Source: Paragonimus westermani
Taxonomy: Eukaryota > Platyhelminthes > Trematoda > Plagiorchiida > Troglotrematidae
Direction of reading: 5' to 3'
Length of the DNA stretch: 64,000 bases
Assembly: GCA_008508345.1 (NCBI GenBank)
Contig: QNGE01001278.1
Coordinates: forward strand, 81,348-145,347
In this document: piece after piece, positions 58,211 through 64,000 of the stretch
Layout of the letters: each line of letters starts with the position of its first letter
Position numbering within the stretch: the first letter of the stretch is position 1
The notes under the pieces: generated by a model
Database searches by the model: none
Told to the model about the DNA's origin: nothing
Seen by the model: the letters and a program-made list of their open reading frames with translations, nothing else
Translations under genes and position numbers: made by a program

Positions 58211-58689
58211 AGTCGTCTTGTTTATGAATAAAACAACAGATCCTGTATCCTGCTTTGAACTACCAAAATGCCGTTGTTCCGTTAATTGCTTAAAGATCCA
58301 ATAATGTTTCTGTTTCGGGCGAGAGTTCCTGGTAATGGGTGTTGAGTGTTGGAAGTTTGCTAGTGTCCAAAGCTAAATACTTCGCGTAGTACTTTATTTT
58401 TCAATTAACAGTCCAACAAAGTGTTAGTTAGGCTCCAAATATCTATGTAGCCACTTAGAATATGAATAATCTATCAAATATATGTTTTCGAGACATTCGT
58501 GATCAGGCCATTACAGTGCTTAAGATTGAGTTATTGGTATCGAATAAAAGGCTATCATAATTGGGCAGCGAGAAAACCAACTCAGTCCTGTTCACCAGCA
58601 ATGTTGTTTGGACAGCCTGCCGACGCTAACCCAGGATGAAGGGAATGTACGTACGCGGATAAGTGGATATTCAGACAGCGGGGTTCAAC

Positions 58690-59005
58690 ACCTTGAAGGA
58701 ACTTTTTGTGACAGCATAACAGAACCACGTGAACAAATGCGGATTGCTTCAGTCGTCAATATGATTCGACGTTGCACTGACTTTGACTGCTGTCTTGGTG
58801 TTCTATGGATGTAATGAAAAGACATACTACTGTTCACTCTGTGGACCCAGTCTGTAAGATTTCCTACAATAGCATCAGTTATAGATTGTTTGGCTCTGTT
58901 TCTACACCATACCGGATGATGCTGTATTATGCGTTTACTAAGCTGGCTCGTCATGTGTCCACTATGTCCGGCTGGAAGACAACAGGAGAAGGGTTGAACG
59001 GCCAT
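58690..59005 (-). pseudogene. Possible GIY-YIG endonuclease remnant (Penelope-like)
   Basis: The - strand frame contains GHSGHMTSQLSKRI, then WVHRVNSSMSFHYIHRTPRQ, which resembles the VYRVNC..C...YIG.T.RQL core of GIY-YIG domains found at the C-terminus of Penelope-like proteins. The expected Gly after YI is replaced by His and both Cys by Ser. It lies upstream of the RT fragment in the same orientation, so it may belong to a second, tandem copy. Confidence 0.35.
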
Positions 59006-62000
59006 ACTTTGAGACAGGCATCTTGTCTTTCACGTTAGGAGATAGTATGTACATATCTGTTACCCAAATATGTAAAACTGTCCGCAGTGGCTTGCTGATG
59101 ATGAAGTACGTGTGAAGCTGCAATTTGGAGATGCAAATTTCACTCCATACAAATCAGTTCGGTCATTGACTTAATCCGTAATGGACTGCATGTTTTCGGC
59201 AGAAGGGTCAAACAAAAGATTGTCATCCGAGTGCTATATGTCAGTCAACCTAGCTCCAGGTAGAAACTGAACACCACGACCACTGCATTCCTTACAGTCA
59301 CCTTCTAGAGTGTCGCTCATAACCGGCTAATCAAGAGGGGGGAGATTGTATAATTTTGGTGGACGCTAGTTGAAGTGCCGCACACGCGAGACATTTGTCT
59401 TCTCACTCTTACCCTACCTTGCTGACTGAACATATAATGATATAAACAAATACAAGCCTTTCTCTGACTATTATGCGAAACGGTTTCAAAACATTTTCAA
59501 CAGAGATTATAAACAGTTGAACAGAAGGCGGTCTTTACGTTCTAAAATACCACGACTAGCGACTGCCCGTAAAAGCGCTGATGACTTAAAATCAATCGCA
59601 AGGTAGAATGGCCGTCGATGCGTCCTGTGCTACCTGGAAACTCTGTTTGTTCTCAAGTACCTCACTTTTCTTATGTGTAGTAGTCCGACGTAAAATAAGG
59701 TCAATGAGTAACTTAAACGAGACTACCTTCCGACTGTCTCATATATTTTCCTAAATCCCTCTTCCGGTGCGGGAGTAACTGCTGATAGACACCGATCACG
59801 GGTTATCTCCTCAAGTACCAAAACCGATCAGGATTTTCGTCTTTCAGTCAACCAATCTTCCCTCACCAACTTTGAAAAAAGAATTACCAGTCTGATTACC
59901 TACCATTAACCTTAGTATCACGGTTTCCAACAAAGCGCCGTCTGGAATCCGGTGAACGACTACTGGCATCCTATCATCTGTGTGATCTTGTTCATGTGAG
60001 TAAACTGATTCTCACAATCTTCAGCTCGCCTGTAAATTCGGTACGACTGATTGATCACCACCGAGTGGTTGGCCAGCACGAACAGGAACCAGGTAAAATT
60101 GACATACACTGTTCCCATATGAAGAGGTTTTCACCTTAACCATCGAATGAAGTTAACAGGACGGTTACTGCGTTTCCTTTTAAGGTGATCAGACAATCTC
60201 AGCATTGCTCACAAGCAAGTGTGGCCAAGCATTTTTATATGATAATCTGGTCGTGCTTATTGTGACGTTAATGGCACAATGGTCAGTAGGGTGGCCCAAT
60301 GAAACCGTGGCTGGAGTACAATTAGCGATCTTGACAAGGGTACGCATTATTGACGGGCTAAACGACAAGCGTTCCTTAGATTGTACTGAAATATCAGTTA
60401 TTTACTTCACATTTCCGAATGTATTCCGAGAACAGAATAAGCATGCACGACAGCACGTTCAGCGTCCACGTATTTGTTCAAAAACGCACAACGGTGTTCA
60501 ACAGATTAGCGTCAACCTTAGCCAGCTGCTGTGGGATAGGCTTGTGTCCATAGCTAATGTGCACATCGCGATCCACATGTAACACAACGGTTCGTGCGTT
60601 CAAATAGAGTTCTCGAACTATAGAGGCTGCGAGATTTACACAGCTGCAGCAGTCTTTTACCATGGTCAGTGTATATTGTCCAGACATAAAATATGACTCC
60701 CACTCACTCCTTCGGAAGAAAGATGGTCAAATCGAACATTTAAATCAGCAGCTGGTGTGATGTGGAGTGTTTCATCCGATTCGGAATGTTGATGAAGGCC
60801 TCCTATTGTTTGTTGCTGGTAGCATCAAGAATACTGTCCTTTGGAGTGTGTCAATACAGTTGAATACACATCGCTTTCCTGTTTTGCATCGATAAACTTT
60901 AACCGATTTGGTGAATCTGACGGTGCATAATTTGTTGTTCATTGTGATTCAATCAAGCAAACATTGTTCTGCTTTGGAACTCGGTGAAATCACCCTTCCA
61001 ACTTGATCACGAACATCAGCTTCGGCGTTACGGAAGGCATTCAGAGAAACGCCTTACTCGACAGTTATCTACGTAGAGATCTATTCAAGTGCGTGGTAGT
61101 GCCAGAATCGTAGATTTTCGTTTACTCGAAGCATAAGGTTCGGATTGGGGGGAATATTGGCTAAAGCAGATTGTTGACCGACTTTAGAAAAAAATATCGC
61201 CCGAAGAAAGACTGAAATTTTGGAGCCTGAATGGAACGAAATATTGTTAAGGGATGAGCAAAGTGACAATCGGGTAAACGATTACTTCTGATATTCCCCG
61301 GTCGTTTATGTTGCGGAATGGGGTCGACTTGAGGAGTTCCATCCAGAATCACTGAATTTATGGTCTGACCTGAGAGACATTAGGAGATAGGGTTCGTTGT
61401 GGGGACCCTACCCTGATCAGTAGAGGCAGTCTAACTCACATCCAACTTTTGAATGGTATCGAACATTTTCCGACCGTATCGTATGGTGTGCCAGCGATCA
61501 CCCTTTGGCGATCGGTAGGCTCTTTTGCTTGAGCGCACCTTCTATACTCCAAGTCTTCACTGTTTAGGAGACAGTATTGCCGTAACCGCTAAAGAAGTTT
61601 CATTGTGTGTCCAGTGGTTCAGGCCTCACAACCTGAGCGTATGGATGCAATCGGTAGAGTAAGGAACAACTCCATTATTTCAAGTGATATTCGCCTGGTT
61701 GCTCACCTTCAGCTTTTCTAAAGTGGATGTAGCTGATAGAATCGAAGACTTATACAGTATAGCCCTCAGACTTCTGCAACAAAAAAGATCGGATGACGGA
61801 TGAATACCGTCTACGATAATCATTTCCTGTCCAAGTTATTAGAAGCACATGCAGTCAGTATCCTCGAATATGAATGCTTAGTTTTTTATGCATTCTCCTG
61901 TAAGTGGTGTTTTGGGTGCCCCAATCGGAATACGATGATACTATCCTGTTGACCGAATGACCAATTGTGAACAACACCCAGGATATTCGACTGCTTTAAC

Positions 62001-62476
62001 CACAGAGTCGTTAGCTGGGGAATCAGTCATAAACGACTATGACTTCTCAGTTTAGTATCTGCTTTGCACTGCAATTACTACGCTAAAGATCTGTGGGTGA
62101 CGGTAGTCATTGTCTGCCTGTTGTGTAGTAGGTTTCAGATGATTTACTTCTTCAGTGTCGAACGACCTCACGGTTAACCTGGACGATAGTTTATATGTAG
62201 ACTTTGAAAAGTTATTTGTTTCCAGTGTAATTACCACTATAAGTTGCACTTTGTCTGTATTGACTTGCGTCTTCAAAGCAACCATTTCATTGATTTAAAA
62301 TGATTTATGAAAAAGTGTTCAAAAAGTTGCACTCTTTTTATCTGAACACTCCATGTCTACACACGCTTGAGAACCTCAAGCACTGCACGACCTCACAGCT
62401 AATGGTTTTACTATCAGGAAGTAGTGTTACTGTAATAGAAGTACCGTTATCCATTACGTCGGCATTCCGTTTACAG

Positions 62477-62712
62477 ATCTGGAACAGGAATTGCAGCTCA
62501 TGACGTCCAAATGTCAACAAGTTGAATCTGCGGCTGCTATGCGCGAGCTAGAACTCAGTCAACGTGAGGTGGCAGTTCGTGATCAGATCAATGGGGAGAT
62601 CAGTCGTATGGAATCAAAAGTTTTCCAGTTAACAGAGAATTTGAGTAAAACACAACGTGCTTTGGAAGACGTGAAATCAAGCAAGCAATCGGACTGTGAT
62701 ACTGTGAAACCA
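62477..62712 (+). CDS. CEP83-like exon 7 (residues 337-415)
   Basis: Two bases completing the Asp codon plus 78 codons, ending before donor GTGAGT, phase 0. Begins (D)LEQELQLMTSKCQQ and ends SDCDTVKP. Coiled coil, broadly like the next part of CEP83, with clear similarity only in heptad pattern. Confidence 0.65.
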
Positions 62713-63013
62713 GTGAGTTGATTATGCTAAGAGAGAACGGAAGTATATCCTAAATTGAGCACCATTATTTGCCGTGTCGCGATAAACTTGCAGCTAAACT
62801 GTCATGATCCCCACCAATCAGGTGAGTAGTACAGTGTGCAAATGGACCGCGAATAAAATAAGGTCATGAACACACTGTAATACTCTACACTTCAACCACA
62901 TCGGGTGCGCTTCCTCAAGAGTATTGTAGTAGAAATCACATTATGTGCAAATTAGTTCCGGATATTGGATAGACTGCACAACTAAAATTATGCTGCGGTC
63001 TTGGTAAATACAG

Positions 63014-63220
63014 ATGAAACCGGAAAATGTTATGAAACATCTTGGCTTTCCTGAAAAGCTTTTTCAGTGTCGATGGGCTGATGGCCTTAGGGAATACAAA
63101 TTCACTTGTCTTAGACTACTTGGAAATCCGAGAAGCAATGAAGAGTACAAACCGGTAACAAGTGAACCAGTTGGTATGGAATCGGACGGAGGTTCTGACA
63201 GCAGATCACTATACGATTAA
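63014..63220 (+). other. Unidentified 68-codon open frame after a possible splice acceptor
   Basis: The frame follows AATACAG (possible acceptor) and starts with ATG, encoding KPENVMKHLGFPEKLFQC, ADGLREYKF and an acidic end, then TAA. The composition looks like a folded protein rather than chance, but I do not recognise the family. Joined in phase 0 to exon 7 it would form an alternative terminal exon; otherwise it may be part of a retrocopy or another gene's exon. It is not coiled coil. Confidence 0.3.
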
Positions 63221-63628
63221 AAAATTAGTGAAGTTAATCGGACTTTGCTGCCACAGTGTTTTGTGTAAAAAAATTGCTTCAGATAGGGGAAAATAGTCTG
63301 TTTACATAAAGGGAACAAGCTACACTAGGTAGTTCTATATCTTGGGTTCGGGTAAAGTAAAACAACATTATGTAGCAGTAATTCGATGTTAGTAGCTGTA
63401 GAAGCTTCACCGAACTGCATTCAGAACAATCCGTAGCGACAAGCTTTGGCGGTGTATTATACGGTTAGATTTTTTATAATCTAGTTATTAGCTGTCTTCC
63501 ATTACTTTGCTTATGCCACGTACCAACCACTGAATCGTCACAAATAGTACAGATGTAAACGTTACACAATTACACTTATAGTGAACGAGTTTTAAAGAAG
63601 TTTTCAACCATCGAGGATGTTGGTCTTC

Positions 63629-63697
63629 CTCATTATCATCACCATGAACATCATCATTATCATCATTGTCATCACCCTCAACAACATCATCATCACT
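63629..63697. repeat. ATC/CAT-rich trinucleotide microsatellite
   Basis: About 70 bases of imperfect CAT/ATC repeats in intron 7, for example CATCATTATCATCATTGTCA. Its translation on the - strand gives an Asp-rich run that is an artefact of the repeat. Confidence 0.8.
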
Positions 63698-63886
63698 ATA
63701 AAAGTCGTAAGCTAAAGATGATGGCATTGTGCTTCGGGTCGCCCCTTACCTCAACAGTGATGTAAAGTATCCTGAAAAGGTAAGAGAGTAAAAAAGCACA
63801 CAGACGAACAAAGACTTTTGTGATTCAATAATGTTTGATTACAAACCCCAAATGTGAAATTTACAAAAACGTGTTCGCTTTTTCAG

Positions 63887-64000
63887 CAACCAACCTTCGC
63901 AGATGACATTCATCTTCGTAATGAATTGGATATGCTTAACCATCGTCTGAAAGAAGCCCAAGAATTCAATAAGAGATTATCCGAGAAGCTATATAATGCC
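63887..64000 (+). CDS. CEP83-like exon 8, cut by the window end (residues 416-453)
   Basis: 38 codons from acceptor TTTTTCAG, phase 0, encoding QPTFADDIHLRNELDMLNHR... to SEKLYNA with no stop. Coiled coil. Correspondence to a precise part of human CEP83 is unclear; the rest of the gene lies beyond the window. Confidence 0.65.

Larger units (their letters stand above)
55616..62476 (+). other. Intron 6 (6.9 kb)
   Basis: Donor GTCGGT, acceptor CCGTTTACAG. It contains antisense Penelope-like RT and GIY-YIG remnants (57525-59005). Elsewhere only short unrecognised ORFs, the longest 125 codons at 60205-60582 on the + strand. Confidence 0.6.
62713..63886 (+). other. Intron 7 (1.2 kb)
   Basis: Donor GTGAGT, acceptor CTTTTTCAG. 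It holds a protein-like open frame directly after a possible acceptor (63014-63220) and an ATC-rich microsatellite (63629-63697). Confidence 0.55.
29837..64000 (+). other. CEP83-like gene (5' part), eight coding exons
   Basis: The gene model joins exons 29837-29980, 40946-41128, 43672-43857, 45660-45832, 49018-49120, 55396-55615, 62477-62712 and 63887-64000 (partial). All have GT-AG borders and matching phases (0,0,0,2,0,1,0), giving 453 uninterrupted residues. The product is almost entirely charged heptad-like coiled coil. Compared from memory with human CEP83 (about 700 aa), exon 1 shares HK.NYQTLK, exon 2 aligns over 61 residues and exon 3 over 62 without gaps, and exon 4 shares KEEL. CEP83 is a centriolar distal-appendage protein that docks the mother centriole to the membrane for cilium formation. 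The orthology call needs a database search; the coiled-coil nature alone would not be enough. Confidence 0.7.

Noticed and set aside
63488..63727. Asp-rich protein on the - strand
   Set aside because: It is the translation of the ATC-rich microsatellite.

Overview
The window looks like a piece of a metazoan nuclear genome, most likely a parasitic flatworm (trematode or cestode). The reasons are one spliced gene with very long introns, phase-consistent GT-AG exons, and a dense, mixed load of CR1-like, R2-like, Penelope-like and Ty3/gypsy retroelement remains. The species cannot be named from the sequence. There is no bacterial-style gene cluster, CRISPR array, rRNA or convincing tRNA.

Left part (1-22.8 kb) is almost pure transposon archaeology. 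Element A (2383-7330, + strand) and element C (about 15200-20040, - strand) are near-identical copies of one CR1-like non-LTR retrotransposon, facing each other as inverted repeats. A is followed directly by E (7331-9418, +), the 3' half of an older related element. C is preceded directly, in its own orientation, by D (20041-21818, -), the 5' half of such an element. D stops and E starts at nearly the same codon of the endonuclease domain, so they read as two halves of one old element. An inversion through A and C explains this arrangement best. A decayed Ty3/gypsy polymerase lies at 10160-10930.

Middle part (21.8-35.3 kb). An 806-bp near-perfect inverted repeat (21823-22628 and 34438-35243) carries part of the RT of a third, decayed LINE family (called G here). 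Between the arms lies element B (24730-29546, -), a full-length CR1-like element whose two ORFs are both open. ORF1 has a PHD-like zinc finger; ORF2 has an AP-type endonuclease and a reverse transcriptase. B's 5' end sits 291 bp from, and head-to-head with, the start codon of the host gene.

Right part (29.8-64 kb) is the 5' part of a host gene on the + strand. Eight coding exons encode 453 residues of coiled coil, cut off by the window end. The N-terminal exons match the centriolar distal-appendage protein CEP83 as I remember the human protein, including two exons that align without gaps. The introns (1.2-11 kb) hold the right G-family copy, a 54-bp palindrome, an antisense R2-clade fossil (50.6-52.6 kb) and an antisense Penelope-like fossil (57.5-59.0 kb).

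The CR1-like elements make their own ORF1 and ORF2 proteins to copy themselves. The host gene is independent, but it starts next to B's promoter region and carries old insertions in its introns. I found no new defence or metabolic system. The most striking signal is the set of recombination and gene-conversion scars between inverted LINE copies.
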